Notes: generated from the letters alone by a model not told the origin. Positions 48,410 to 57,443 are shown, counted from the stretch's first letter. The stretch is DNA of 64,000 bases from Paenibacillus sp. 1011MAR3C5 (GCF_003591485.1 NZ_QZCF01000002.1:496001-560000); one strand, 5' to 3'. Translations and numbers: made by a program.

Positions 48410-49042
48410 ATGAATCTGAGTCTGTTCTGGAGCCGAAGCTTCCTGCTGAACCGCAATGTGCTTTGGCTCTTGTTTATCGTTAATTTGGTCGGTACGATCT
48501 ACGGTTATATCTGGTATGAGAATCAGCTCATTTGGACCATCGAGAACAAACCGGCATGGATGCTTCCTTTTGTACCGGATTCGCCGACTTCGAGCTTGTT
48601 TTTCACCCTGTCGCTTCTGTTTTTGATGTTTCCTCCACAGAGATCATCCAGAATCGGAGATATCGTACGTGTTGTGATCGAGGCACTGGCTGTCGTCTGC
48701 TCGGTCAAATACGGCATATGGGCGGTTGCAATGATTATTGGCGGCGCCGCGCAAGGCGATGTGCTGAATTGGCAGCATTATATGCTGATCGCATCGCATC
48801 TGGGTATGGCCGCGGAGGCGCTGTTATATTTCAGATTCATGAAAGCAAGAACCGGCGCGCTTGTGGTAGGCCTGGGATGGCTGCTGCTGAACGATACCAT
48901 CGATTATACGTATGGCATTAATCCGTGGCTTCCGGCAGAGCTGGAGGACGATCTGAATGCCGTACGCATCTTCACGTTCACTTTGTCGATTGCGAGCTTT
49001 CTAGCTGCATGGCTTGTATTGCGTTTCCGAAAAAAAGAATAA
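48410..49042 (+). CDS. ypjA: DUF1405 membrane protein (YpjA)
   Basis: A 210-residue polytopic membrane protein with about six helices: LLNRNVLWLLFIVNLVGTIYGYIWYENQL, SPTSSLFFTLSLLFLMF and WLLLNDTIDYTYGINPWLP match the DUF1405/YpjA family that follows qcrC in Bacillales. Function unknown. ATG 48410 is 8 nt after AAAGGA; the ORF's ATG 48392 falls in the terminator T run. Confidence 0.82.
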   Translation: MNLSLFWSRSFLLNRNVLWLLFIVNLVGTIYGYIWYENQLIWTIENKPAWMLPFVPDSPTSSLFFTLSLLFLMFPPQRSSRIGDIVRVVIEALAVVCSVKYGIWAVAMIIGGAAQGDVLNWQHYMLIASHLGMAAEALLYFRFMKARTGALVVGLGWLLLNDTIDYTYGINPWLPAELEDDLNAVRIFTFTLSIASFLAAWLVLRFRKKE

Positions 49043-49065
49043 AGATGGACATCCCCTCATAGATT
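49037..49065 (+). promoter_or_regulatory. SigE-like promoter of ypjB
   Basis: GAATAAA (49037-49043), 14-nt spacer, CATAGATT (49058-49065; 6 of 8 match CATACAAT). ypjB is known as a sporulation gene in B. subtilis. Start about 49072. Confidence 0.5.
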
Positions 49066-49083
49066 GGTCTATGGGGGGATGTC
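49048..49083 (+). promoter_or_regulatory. 15-bp SD-sequestering hairpin before ypjB
   Basis: GACATCCCCTCATAG (49048-49062) pairs with CTATGGGGGGATGTC (49069-49083), one G-T, loop 6 nt. The right arm contains the whole SD (GGGGGGAT) and ends 1 nt before ATG 49085. There is no T tail, so it is not a terminator. The predicted SigE start falls in the right arm, freeing the SD. Confidence 0.65.
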
Positions 49084-49084
49084 T

Positions 49085-49948
49085 ATGAAATCGCGTATTA
49101 TCATTCCGTTCATCGCATGTCTATGTATGGCGATGGGCACGGCTGGAGTGGTATGGGGCGGCGCGAGTCCTGAAGGAAGCTATGCATTCCTGTTCTCGTC
49201 AGGTCCGTACCATCAGCTTGAGCGAATGGACGAGACAGCGACAGCTTTATATACGGCGGCTTATACGAATAATCGGCAAGCCGCATTCGCTGAGTTGCAA
49301 AGGTTGAATAAGTTGCTGGACAATGAGATGCTGCGCAGCTACGGCAGTGCTGATGGATGGTTGGCGATGGAGCATGATGCAGCCGCTGTCGGGCGGGCAC
49401 TCTCAAGCGGTGTGAAGGATTCCCTATGGCTTGAGCATACCGTCAGGCTGCGCATGGGCGCTGATGCGCTAATGAACGGCAGAGCAGCTCTATGGCATCA
49501 ATACAAAACGCTGCTTACCGATGATATCAACATGTTGAAGCAAGCGTGGAAGAGACAAGCCGGGGACCCCGTAGCCGCTGCACGGGCTACCCTGCAAGGA
49601 TTAAACGAGCATGCGGCTAGAATCGAGACAGCGGCGATGTTCGCAGGTGATTCGATCCGTATGAGAGAATTGATGGAGCGCATCGCTTATGCGGGGAGAT
49701 TGCTCGAAGGCAAGCAATCTACGGTGTCGAAGACGGAGGTCGATCAATCGCTCGAAGCGATCCGGCTGGCGATCAACCATATATTTGTAGAGGACAAGCA
49801 GGCGGCAGCCGTGCCGGTCATAGCGCCGCCAGGGATCGGCCAGCCGCTGAAGTGGGCGCTGCTGCTTGGTACCATCATTTCAGGCGTACTGACATGGACA
49901 GGCTGGCGCAAATATAAGGCAAGACCGTATGGTGTGAAGAAGCTGTAA
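49085..49948 (+). CDS. ypjB: Sporulation protein YpjB
   Basis: A 287-residue protein with an N-terminal signal/anchor (MKSRIIIPFIACLCMAMGTAGVVW), a helical extracytoplasmic domain (~30-250) and a C-terminal membrane helix (WALLLGTIISGVLTWTGW). Matches the YpjB family by layout and by location between ypjA and the YitT-like gene. Needed for efficient sporulation in B. subtilis; molecular role unknown. ATG 49085 follows GGGGGGAT. Confidence 0.78.
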   Translation: MKSRIIIPFIACLCMAMGTAGVVWGGASPEGSYAFLFSSGPYHQLERMDETATALYTAAYTNNRQAAFAELQRLNKLLDNEMLRSYGSADGWLAMEHDAAAVGRALSSGVKDSLWLEHTVRLRMGADALMNGRAALWHQYKTLLTDDINMLKQAWKRQAGDPVAAARATLQGLNEHAARIETAAMFAGDSIRMRELMERIAYAGRLLEGKQSTVSKTEVDQSLEAIRLAINHIFVEDKQAAAVPVIAPPGIGQPLKWALLLGTIISGVLTWTGWRKYKARPYGVKKL

Positions 49949-49976
49949 ATCGGACAAGCGTGTAGCATTGCCGCAG

Positions 49977-50840
49977 TTATTCTTCTTTAAAGCCTTCACC
50001 CAGTACGTCGTGAACGTCGTTAATCACAATGAACGCTTGGGGATCGATATTGCGAATGATGGTTTTGAGGCGGCGGTTTTCCGCCCTTCCCACGACGCAA
50101 TAGACGATCTCTCTTTCTTGTCCGGAGAAGGCTCCCTTGGCCGGCATGAGGGTTACGCCTCGTTCCAGCTCATGGGTGATCGTTGTTGCCATCTGCTGGC
50201 CCCGGTCGGTAATAATGGAGAAAGCCTTGGCGGCATAAGCCCCTTCTTGCAGGAAATCGATCATTTTCGAGGCGATAAAAACAACAACCAGCGTGTACAG
50301 GACCTTCTCCAGTGAGATATAGAGAATGGAGATGCCTATGATAATGGCATCAAAGGCTAATATCACCTGTCCCATGCTGAGGCTGCGCCAGCGGGTCAGT
50401 ATGCGAGCGATGATATCAATGCCGCCAGTCGTACCGCCAAAGCGAAAGACAATGCCAAGACCTGTACCTAGCGTAACCCCTGCGTATAATGCCGCAAGCA
50501 TGTAATCCTTTGAGCTGTGGAAGGGGACAAGCCATCCGGATTGGATGAAGTATTCCATAAGCGCAAGAAATAAAGACAACGATACGGTGCCAATAACGGT
50601 ATAGAGCATCTGAAATTTGCCTAGCGCCTTCCAGCCAAGCAGAAACAAAGGGATATTAAGCAGCAGAGTTGTGACCGACAGCTTCCAACCTGCGGCATAA
50701 TTCAGCAATACGGCGATGCCGGTTAACCCGCCTTCCATGAGCTGATTTGGAATGACGAAATAGTGCAGGCCAAAAGCGTAAATGGCTGTTCCGACCAGTA
50801 TGGGCAGGATGAGGCGCAGCTGATTCCATATTCTTTTCAA
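49977..50840 (-). CDS. YitT family membrane protein (YpjC-like)
   Basis: A 287-residue protein with five to six N-terminal membrane helices (YAFGLHYFVIPNQLMEGGLTGIAVLL..., GLGIVFRFGGTTGGIDIIARIL) and a C-terminal DUF2179 domain (~200-287; SIITDRGQQMATTITHELERG ... IIRNIDPQAFIVINDV). Function unknown. The start is TTG at 50840 (minus strand), with GAAGG upstream. It is the only gene between 4 and 64 kb on the minus strand, convergent with ypjB, as ypjC is placed in B. subtilis. Confidence 0.88.
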   Translation of the reverse strand: MKRIWNQLRLILPILVGTAIYAFGLHYFVIPNQLMEGGLTGIAVLLNYAAGWKLSVTTLLLNIPLFLLGWKALGKFQMLYTVIGTVSLSLFLALMEYFIQSGWLVPFHSSKDYMLAALYAGVTLGTGLGIVFRFGGTTGGIDIIARILTRWRSLSMGQVILAFDAIIIGISILYISLEKVLYTLVVVFIASKMIDFLQEGAYAAKAFSIITDRGQQMATTITHELERGVTLMPAKGAFSGQEREIVYCVVGRAENRRLKTIIRNIDPQAFIVINDVHDVLGEGFKEE

Positions 50841-50972
50841 GAATACGCCTTCTTTCTATAGTTTGCTTTATCTGTAGTATGGCGAATTGACGCATTCGAA
50901 AAACATTGATTTTGAACGGACCTATACGGTAACATAGTAACGTGCACCTCTATAGGAAAGGAAGCCGCGAAG

Positions 50973-51308
50973 ATGTCAGAGAAGTCATTGTCTCAAGTAC
51001 AGCGCGAGGTGGACGAGTACATCTCGCAGTTCAAGGAAGGCTATTTCAGCCCGCTTGCCCTCATGGCAAGAATGACCGAAGAGGTCGGCGAGCTGGCGCG
51101 TGAGATCAATCATTATTATGGAGAGAAGCCAAAGAGGGCGGATGAGGCGGAAAATACCGTCGAGATGGAGCTTGGGGATATTTTGTTCCTCTTATCCTGC
51201 TTCGCAAATTCGCTGGGCATCGATCTGACAGAGGCTCACGATAAGGTCATGCACAAGTTCAATACGCGTGACGCGAATCGCTGGACGAAGAAAAGCGACG
51301 AACTGTAA
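50973..51308 (+). CDS. ypjD: MazG-family nucleotide pyrophosphohydrolase (YpjD)
   Basis: A 111-residue protein with the MazG metal-binding helices: MTEEVGELAREINHYYG (E-x2-E) and VEMELGDILFLLSCFANSLGID (E-x2-D). It hydrolyses nucleoside triphosphates to monophosphates; the preferred substrate is not known. Position before dapB matches B. subtilis ypjD. SD GGAAAGGAAG precedes the ATG. Confidence 0.9.
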   Translation: MSEKSLSQVQREVDEYISQFKEGYFSPLALMARMTEEVGELAREINHYYGEKPKRADEAENTVEMELGDILFLLSCFANSLGIDLTEAHDKVMHKFNTRDANRWTKKSDEL

Positions 51309-51361
51309 GCAAGCCCCGTACATATGCTGTACCAAACCCCCTGTACAAGGAGGATGGGCAG

Positions 51362-51895
51362 ATGGATGGGGAGACCTGCATCAGGAAGGCGTATGAATAT
51401 ATTTTTCACAGCGATTTTGAAGAGGCGATCTATTGGTTTGAGCAAGCGATAGCTGCCGAACCGGATAACGCCGGATATTATCATAAATGCGCCGTATCCT
51501 GCGCGCGCAGCGGCAAGTGGCCGAAAGCGAAAGTCTATGCCGATGTAGCCGAGAAGCTGGAGCCGGATAATGAGGAATACCGTTATCACTCGCAAGTGAT
51601 ACAGTCTCGTCTTCTGCTGGCTGAAGCCAATGGACTGATAGCCGGAGAGAAGCCGGATATGAAGGAAGCCGCCGAGCTGTTAAGGCATGCGGTAATGCTG
51701 GACCCGCTAAGCTTCGATGCGTATTATACGCTTGCGTTGGTATGCATGACAGATGGAAGCTTGGATGAAGCCATCGAGTTCGCGAGGGAAGCGCTGAGAC
51801 TTGATCCTAACCACTCGGCGGCACGCAGATTATTCGCGGATATTAGCCGCAAACGGAGAATGGAACGCATTCGTTCCACAATGAGAAGACGATAA
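51362..51895 (+). CDS. Tetratricopeptide repeat protein
   Basis: A 177-residue soluble protein of TPR-like helical pairs: HSDFEEAIYWFEQAIAAEPDNAGYYHKCA, GKWPKAKVYADVAEKLEPDNEEY, PLSFDAYYTLALVCMTDGSLDEAIEFA and REALRLDPNHSAARRL. Such proteins bind partners; no enzyme motif. It follows the MazG gene by 53 bp and precedes dapB. The SD AGGAGG can pair with CCCCCT just upstream (one mismatch, 5-nt loop). Confidence 0.82.
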   Translation: MDGETCIRKAYEYIFHSDFEEAIYWFEQAIAAEPDNAGYYHKCAVSCARSGKWPKAKVYADVAEKLEPDNEEYRYHSQVIQSRLLLAEANGLIAGEKPDMKEAAELLRHAVMLDPLSFDAYYTLALVCMTDGSLDEAIEFAREALRLDPNHSAARRLFADISRKRRMERIRSTMRRR

Positions 51896-51911
51896 GGAAA
51901 AGGTGATAGGG

Positions 51912-52718
51912 ATGACGGTAGAACGGATTAGAGTTGCGGTTACTGGCGCTGGGGGAAGAATGGGCAGAGAGGTCGTTAAGATGGTACTGGAGGATGAGGC
52001 GCTGCAGCTAGTGGCTGCCGTAGATCCGTCCTCCGGGCCGGTTGACGCAGGCCTATTCGCAGGCCATTCCCATACAGGCGTGACCGTAAGCGCAACATTG
52101 GACGAAGCGTTGAGCGGGACAAAGGCCGACGTGCTTGTCGACTTTACAGTGCCGCAAGCCGCTTACGGCAATACGAAGACCGCGATTGAGTACGGGGTCC
52201 GTCCTGTTATCGGGACAACGGGCTTTACGCCGGAGCAAATCGAAGAGCTGGACGAGCTGTGCAAAGAAAAAGGAATCGGCGGCTTGATCGCGCCAAACTT
52301 CTCGATCGGCGCTATTCTGATGATGAAATTTGCTGCTGAGGCTTCCAAATATTTGCCGCATGTTGAAATTATCGAATATCATGGCGACCAAAAGCTGGAT
52401 GCGCCTTCGGGCACTTCCATCAAAACGGCTGAGCTGATCTCGCAAGTCCGCCAGGAGCTGCGTCAAGGCAATCCGAAGGAAGAAGAGACGATCGAAGGTG
52501 CGCGCGGCGGATATTACAATGGTTTTCGTATACATAGCGTCAGACTTCCGGGCGTATTTGCGCAGCAGGAGGTTATCTTCGGAGGATATGGCCAAACGCT
52601 TAAAATTCGTCATGATTCCTATGACCGCGCCGGCTATATGCCAGGTGTGAATGTAGCCGTGAAGAAGGTCATGACATACAGCGGCTTGATTTATGGATTC
52701 GAACATATTATGGACTAG
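51912..52718 (+). CDS. dapB: 4-hydroxy-tetrahydrodipicolinate reductase
   Basis: A 268-residue NAD(P)H enzyme of lysine and diaminopimelate synthesis: VAVTGAGGRMGREVVKMV (nucleotide site), DFTVPQAAY, GTTGFTPEQIEEL, APNFSIGAILMMKFA, EYHGDQKLDAPSGTSIKTAEL (catalytic His and Lys). Its product line also feeds dipicolinate for spores. ATG 51912 follows AAAGGTGATA; GTG 51903 is a less likely start. Confidence 0.96.
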   Translation: MTVERIRVAVTGAGGRMGREVVKMVLEDEALQLVAAVDPSSGPVDAGLFAGHSHTGVTVSATLDEALSGTKADVLVDFTVPQAAYGNTKTAIEYGVRPVIGTTGFTPEQIEELDELCKEKGIGGLIAPNFSIGAILMMKFAAEASKYLPHVEIIEYHGDQKLDAPSGTSIKTAELISQVRQELRQGNPKEEETIEGARGGYYNGFRIHSVRLPGVFAQQEVIFGGYGQTLKIRHDSYDRAGYMPGVNVAVKKVMTYSGLIYGFEHIMD

Positions 52719-52757
52719 CCGACAAGGCGCCATTCGACATCGGGAGAGGGGATTCGC

Positions 52758-53180
52758 ATGCTGAACATTGCTTTTATCGCGCATGACCGCAAGAAGGACG
52801 AGATCGTAAATTTCGTCATCGCCTATGAACATGTGTTCAAGCCCCACAAGCTCTTTTCTACCGGCACAACCGGTACGCGCATTATGGAGCAGACAGAATT
52901 GTCCATCCATCGCTTTATGTCCGGTCCGCTCGGCGGAGACCAGCAGATCGGCGCGTTAGTAGCCGAGAATGAGATGGATCTGATTATCTTCCTCCGTGAT
53001 CCATTGATGGCGCAGCCGCATGAGCCGGATATTATTGCTTTGCTTCGCCTATGCGACGTGCAAGGGATTCCGGTTGCGACGAACATCGCAACGGCGGAAG
53101 TGCTGGTCAAGGCTGTAGAGCGCGGCGACTTTGCATGGCGTGAGCTGGTGCACAAATATAAGCCGGGAGCGACCGAATAA
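52758..53180 (+). CDS. mgsA: Methylglyoxal synthase
   Basis: A 140-residue enzyme converting dihydroxyacetone phosphate to methylglyoxal: [38 protein letters not shown] (catalytic Asp), [18 protein letters not shown] and [13 protein letters not shown] bypass under phosphate limitation. It overlaps bshB1 by 1 bp; bacillithiol is a known methylglyoxal detoxifier, so the neighbourhood makes sense. SD GAGAGGGG precedes the ATG. Confidence 0.96.
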   Translation: MLNIAFIAHDRKKDEIVNFVIAYEHVFKPHKLFSTGTTGTRIMEQTELSIHRFMSGPLGGDQQIGALVAENEMDLIIFLRDPLMAQPHEPDIIALLRLCDVQGIPVATNIATAEVLVKAVERGDFAWRELVHKYKPGATE

Positions 53181-53872
53181 TGGACAAGCTGGATATCCTC
53201 GTATTCGGAGCTCACGCGGATGACGCGGAGATCGGAATGGGCGGAACGATCGCCAAACATACGGCGGCGGGACAGCGGGTAGGCATTTGCGATTTGACCG
53301 AAGCGGAGATGTCCTCAAACGGCACCGTGGAGCTGAGGCGGCAAGAAGCCGCAACAGCCTCTGCGGTGCTTGGTTTATCTGCACGGACGAATCTGGGGCT
53401 GCCTGATCGCGGCTTGCAGGGGGGCCGGGAGCAAATCGATGTGATCGTTGCCGAGATTAGACGCTGGCAGCCGCGCATTGTATTTGCGCCATATTGGGTA
53501 GACCGCCATCCCGATCATATCGCTTGCAGCAAGCTGATTGAAGAAGCTGTGTTCAACGCCAAGCTGCGCAATTATATGCCGCATCTGCCGCCTGTTCAGG
53601 TGGAGCAGCTTATTTATTATTATATTAATGACGTCGAAGCCGTTTCATTGATCGTGGATGTCACATCGACTTATGATGCGAAGCTGGAAGCGCTGCGTGC
53701 ATACCGGTCTCAATTCGATCGCACGCACAGCGCGGATTCGGTAGCCACACCGCTGACAAGCGGTTATGTGGAGCGGGTCGAGGCTAGGGACTCCTTGCTT
53801 GGTCAAAGCAAGGGCTGGAACTATGCTGAAGGCTTCGCGATCAAGCGCCCGTTCGGCGTCACAATATTTTGA
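53180..53872 (+). CDS. bshB1: Bacillithiol biosynthesis deacetylase BshB1
   Basis: A 230-residue LmbE/PIG-L family zinc deacetylase: FGAHADDAEIGMGGTIAKH (metal ligands HADD), DLTEAEMSSNGTVELRRQEA and FAPYWVDRHPDHIACSKLI (H-P-D-H). It deacetylates GlcNAc-malate, the second step of bacillithiol synthesis; BshA is encoded next. The ATG at 53180 shares its first base with the mgsA stop (TAATG). Confidence 0.94.
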   Translation: MDKLDILVFGAHADDAEIGMGGTIAKHTAAGQRVGICDLTEAEMSSNGTVELRRQEAATASAVLGLSARTNLGLPDRGLQGGREQIDVIVAEIRRWQPRIVFAPYWVDRHPDHIACSKLIEEAVFNAKLRNYMPHLPPVQVEQLIYYYINDVEAVSLIVDVTSTYDAKLEALRAYRSQFDRTHSADSVATPLTSGYVERVEARDSLLGQSKGWNYAEGFAIKRPFGVTIF

Positions 53873-53936
53873 CAAAATGTACAGCCTATAGGGAATAGAT
53901 ATAGATATACCACATGAGTGGGGAGGTGCATCACGA

Positions 53937-55097
53937 ATGGCTAAGAAGCTGAAAATCGGCATTACATGTTATCCGACGCTGGGAGGATCTGGCGTCGTTG
54001 CTACGGAACTAGGGAAGCTGCTTGCCGAACGTGGGCACGAAATTCATTTTATTACACATAGCATACCGTTTCGGTTAGGCAAGTTTCATAAAAATATTTT
54101 TTTCCATGAAGTTGAAGTAAACGATTATTACGTATTCCGCTATCCTCCTTACGATCTGTCGCTTGCCAGCAAGATGGCTCAAGTAGCCAAGATGCAGCAG
54201 CTTGATCTGCTTCATGTGCATTATGCGGTACCGCATGCCGTATGCGCATATCTCGCCAAGCAGATGATCGGCAATGGTCTCAAAACCGTTACGACGCTTC
54301 ATGGCACGGATATCACCGTCCTTGCCCAAGATGAATCGTTAAAGGATCTGATACGTCTAGCCATTCACCAAAGTGATGCGGTAACGGCTGTATCCAACGA
54401 TCTGATTCAAGAAACGAGAAATCTGCTTGATATTCTGACGCCAATCGATCTTACCTACAACTTTGTTGATAAGCGCGTGTATTATCCGCGCGAGGCAGCT
54501 TCGCTTCGTTCCGATTTTGCTGCACCGGACGAGAAGATTCTAATGCATATTTCGAACTTCCGCCCTGTGAAACGTGTGAGTGATGTTGTGGAGATTTTCG
54601 AGCGGGTGTCGAAGCGGATACCGGCCAAACTTCTCTTGGTAGGCGAGGGACCGGAACTGACTAAAATTCAATGCAAAATTAAAAATATGGGGCTTGAGGA
54701 CCGCGTCCATTTTCTTGGCAAGCAAGAAGACGTCGCCCAGGTCATCTCGATGGCGGACGTGCTTTTGCTGCCATCCGAGAAAGAAAGCTTCGGATTGGTG
54801 GCGCTTGAAGCGATGGCTTGCGGCGTGCCGACCATTGGTTCAAATGCAGGAGGTATTCCGGAGCTGGTTACGCACGGCGAGACGGGTTTCTTGTCGGATA
54901 TAGGCAATGTAGAGGAGATGGCGGAGGGCGCCATCAAGCTGCTGACGGACGATACGCTTCATGCGAAGTTCAAGGAAGCTTGCTTGAAGCGCGCCAGACA
55001 TGACTTCTGCAATGATTCGATTACAGAGCAATACGAATCCATCTACTACCGCGTGCTTGGCATTGACGCCGAGCTGCCGGTATCTGTCTGTGAATAA
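53937..55097 (+). CDS. bshA: N-acetyl-alpha-D-glucosaminyl L-malate synthase BshA
   Basis: A 386-residue GT4-family glycosyltransferase: ITCYPTLGGSGVVATELGK, HVHYAVPHAVCAYLA, TTLHGTDITVLAQD, SNFRPVKRVSDVVE, and the donor-site SEKESFGLVALEAMACGVPTIGSNAGGIPEL. First step of bacillithiol synthesis (UDP-GlcNAc plus malate). SD GGGGAGGTG precedes ATG 53937. Confidence 0.95.
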   Translation: MAKKLKIGITCYPTLGGSGVVATELGKLLAERGHEIHFITHSIPFRLGKFHKNIFFHEVEVNDYYVFRYPPYDLSLASKMAQVAKMQQLDLLHVHYAVPHAVCAYLAKQMIGNGLKTVTTLHGTDITVLAQDESLKDLIRLAIHQSDAVTAVSNDLIQETRNLLDILTPIDLTYNFVDKRVYYPREAASLRSDFAAPDEKILMHISNFRPVKRVSDVVEIFERVSKRIPAKLLLVGEGPELTKIQCKIKNMGLEDRVHFLGKQEDVAQVISMADVLLLPSEKESFGLVALEAMACGVPTIGSNAGGIPELVTHGETGFLSDIGNVEEMAEGAIKLLTDDTLHAKFKEACLKRARHDFCNDSITEQYESIYYRVLGIDAELPVSVCE

Positions 55098-55145
55098 CAA
55101 CTGTTACGATTAAGGCCCTTGCAGAGAACGGAAGGAGGGGCGGCT

Positions 55146-56429
55146 TTGAAGCTAATGCTCACGTCCGAGATGAGGGCGGCAATTCCCTTAATTGAAAGGC
55201 TGGAGAAGGAAGGCCATGAGGCTGTATTCGTAGGCGGAGCCGTGCGAGATGCAGTGCTGGGCCTCTCCGTACATGATATCGATATTGCCACTTCGGCATT
55301 GCCGGAGCAGGTTATGGCCTTATTTCCGAAGTGCATACCGACGGGGCTTCAACATGGTACGGTTACCGTCGTGCAAGAAGGCGTTACATACGAGGTTACG
55401 ACTTACCGGACAGAGTCGGAATACGAGCAGTTCCGCAAGCCGTCATCCGTTGTTTACGTGCTGCAGTTGGATGAAGATCTGCTGCGCCGGGATTTCACGA
55501 TGAACGCAATGGCGATCAGGCAAAGCGGGAACGTGTACGATCCCTATGACGGGTTGAGCGACTTGCGCGAGCTTCGACTCCGGTGCGTCGGGAAGGCGAG
55601 TGAGCGCCTCCAAGAGGATGCCTTGCGCATGCTAAGAGCGATTCGCTTTCTCGGTACGTACGGACTACGGCCGGTTCCGTCGCTTTGGCGGGGGTTGAAG
55701 GCGTACAAGCCGTTGCTGCGCCATATTGCGATGGAGCGCGTGCATGCGGAGCTGGATAAAATGCTGTCCGGCGATGCCCCGGATAGAGCGCTGGCATGGC
55801 TGGGTGCGAGCGGTCTATGGGCAGACTTTAAGGAACCGGTACCGCCGGAACTATTGGCGCGTATGCAAGAATCAACGAAATTGGGCAGTTATGAAATGGC
55901 GGCACTAGGCTTGCTTGAACATACAGACGAACGCTGGTCAGCTATCTTATTATCGTTGCAATCCGCTGAAAAGGATGCGCAAGACTTGTTGATGAGCCTT
56001 AGATTTCCTAATAAAAGAATGGCTCTGATTATGAGCATCCTGCAGTTGCATACTGAGATGGCTGCGCGTCTAAACACGGATGATGAATCGGGCATTCGCG
56101 CCGCATGGCTGGCAAGCGTCATTCGCTTTGGAGAAAAAGCAGCCATGCATTGGCTGCATGTCGTACAAGCCTTGAAGCCGCGAGCAGGTCAAGTATCGGA
56201 GGCAATAGCGAATCGCTTATTTGCGACGCTGGAAGAGATGCCTGTCAAATCGCTCAAGCAGCTGGCGATAGGCGGCAACGAACTGCAGCAAGCTTTGTCC
56301 CGCAAGGCTGGACCCTGGATGAAGGAAATGCTGAATCGGCTGCTGATTGCGGTTGCTTCCGGAGATGTCGCCAATGAGAAGGACAAGCTGATTGAGCGGT
56401 CAAAATTATGGAATGAAGAGGGTACATAG
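55146..56429 (+). CDS. cca: CCA tRNA nucleotidyltransferase
   Basis: A 427-residue enzyme adding CCA to tRNA 3' ends without a template. Seen: FVGGAVRDAVLGLSVHDIDIATSA (G-G-x-V-R-D and D-x-D), HGTVTV, TTYRTES, RRDFTMNAMA and EDALRMLRAIRFLGTYG. Start TTG 55146 after AAGGAGGGG is preferred; ATG 55155 is possible. Located before birA, as in B. subtilis. Confidence 0.95.
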   Translation: MKLMLTSEMRAAIPLIERLEKEGHEAVFVGGAVRDAVLGLSVHDIDIATSALPEQVMALFPKCIPTGLQHGTVTVVQEGVTYEVTTYRTESEYEQFRKPSSVVYVLQLDEDLLRRDFTMNAMAIRQSGNVYDPYDGLSDLRELRLRCVGKASERLQEDALRMLRAIRFLGTYGLRPVPSLWRGLKAYKPLLRHIAMERVHAELDKMLSGDAPDRALAWLGASGLWADFKEPVPPELLARMQESTKLGSYEMAALGLLEHTDERWSAILLSLQSAEKDAQDLLMSLRFPNKRMALIMSILQLHTEMAARLNTDDESGIRAAWLASVIRFGEKAAMHWLHVVQALKPRAGQVSEAIANRLFATLEEMPVKSLKQLAIGGNELQQALSRKAGPWMKEMLNRLLIAVASGDVANEKDKLIERSKLWNEEGT

Positions 56430-56430
56430 G

Positions 56431-57414
56431 ATGAGCCATGATCATTTGCTGGAATTGCTGAAGCGTCATCCGGATCAATTCGTATCCGGGGCTATGATGA
56501 GCCAGGAGCTCAAGGTGAGCCGCACGGCGGTCTGGAAGCAGATTCGCAAGCTCGAAGCAGCCGGCTACGAGATTGAAGCGTCGACCAAGCTGGGTTACCG
56601 GCTGGTGTATTCTCCCGATGAGCTCAGCAAAGAGATGTTAGCGGGTATGCGCACCGCAGCGAGATTCGGCCAAGTTGTCCATTACTACGAACAAGTGAAA
56701 TCCACTCAGGATTCGGCAAGGGAGCTTGCGGAGTCAGGGGCGCCGGAAGGCACGCTTGTGCTGGCGGAGGAACAGACAGGCGGGCGCGGGAGAATGGGCC
56801 GCGGCTGGGTATCCCCTCAAGGCAAAGGCATATGGATGAGCATGGTGATGCAGCCTCATGTTCCGATTCATTGCGCCCCGCAGCTCACGCTGCTTACAGC
56901 AGTGGCGCTATGCAGAAGCTTGAGGCGGATGACCGGACTGCCCATTGGCATCAAGTGGCCCAACGATTTGTTAATTCGGGGGAAAAAAATTAGCGGCATC
57001 CTGCTCGAATCCGCAGCAGAGGATGAGCGTCTCAAATATATCGTCGCTGGCGTCGGCATAAGCGTTAATCTATCGGAGGGGGATTACCCCGAAGAGCTGT
57101 TAGCCAAGGCAACGTCGCTTCGCATCGAAGCCGGTCAGCCGTTTAACCGCAGTGAGATTGTCACGCAGTTTTTGCAGGAGTGGGAGACGCTATACGATCT
57201 CTTCTTGCAGGAAGGCTTTTCGGCTATTGCGGCGCTATGGGAGTCGTTGTCGGTCTCCATCGGACAGAAGGTGCGTCTCATAACGCCGCAAGGGGAGCTG
57301 GAGGGTACTCCGGTGGGATTAGAGGAGAGCGGTGCGATTCGTATTGAACGCGCCGACGGCTCGCTGGTTGCGATCTTCTCAGCTGAGATGGGCGAGCCGC
57401 TGAGCCGCTCTTAA
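56431..57414 (+). CDS. birA: Biotin-[acetyl-CoA-carboxylase] ligase / biotin repressor
   Basis: A 327-residue bifunctional protein. N-terminal HTH domain (~15-65; MMSQELKVSRTAVWKQIRKLEAAGYEIE) binds the biotin operator; the ligase domain has STQDSARELAESG, EEQTGGRGRMGRGWVSPQGKGIWMS (biotinyl-AMP site) and IKWPNDLLIRGKKISGIL; a small SH3-like C-terminus follows. ATG 56431 is 1 bp after the cca stop, SD GAAGAGGG; the longer ORF start lies in cca. Confidence 0.95.
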   Translation: MSHDHLLELLKRHPDQFVSGAMMSQELKVSRTAVWKQIRKLEAAGYEIEASTKLGYRLVYSPDELSKEMLAGMRTAARFGQVVHYYEQVKSTQDSARELAESGAPEGTLVLAEEQTGGRGRMGRGWVSPQGKGIWMSMVMQPHVPIHCAPQLTLLTAVALCRSLRRMTGLPIGIKWPNDLLIRGKKISGILLESAAEDERLKYIVAGVGISVNLSEGDYPEELLAKATSLRIEAGQPFNRSEIVTQFLQEWETLYDLFLQEGFSAIAALWESLSVSIGQKVRLITPQGELEGTPVGLEESGAIRIERADGSLVAIFSAEMGEPLSRS

Positions 57415-57443
57415 TCGTTAGACAAGACAGAGGAGTATACCCG

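Noticed and set aside
51344-51362. TPR gene (51362) as another example
   Set aside because: CCCCCT/AGGAGG has a mismatch and no recognisable promoter around the left arm.
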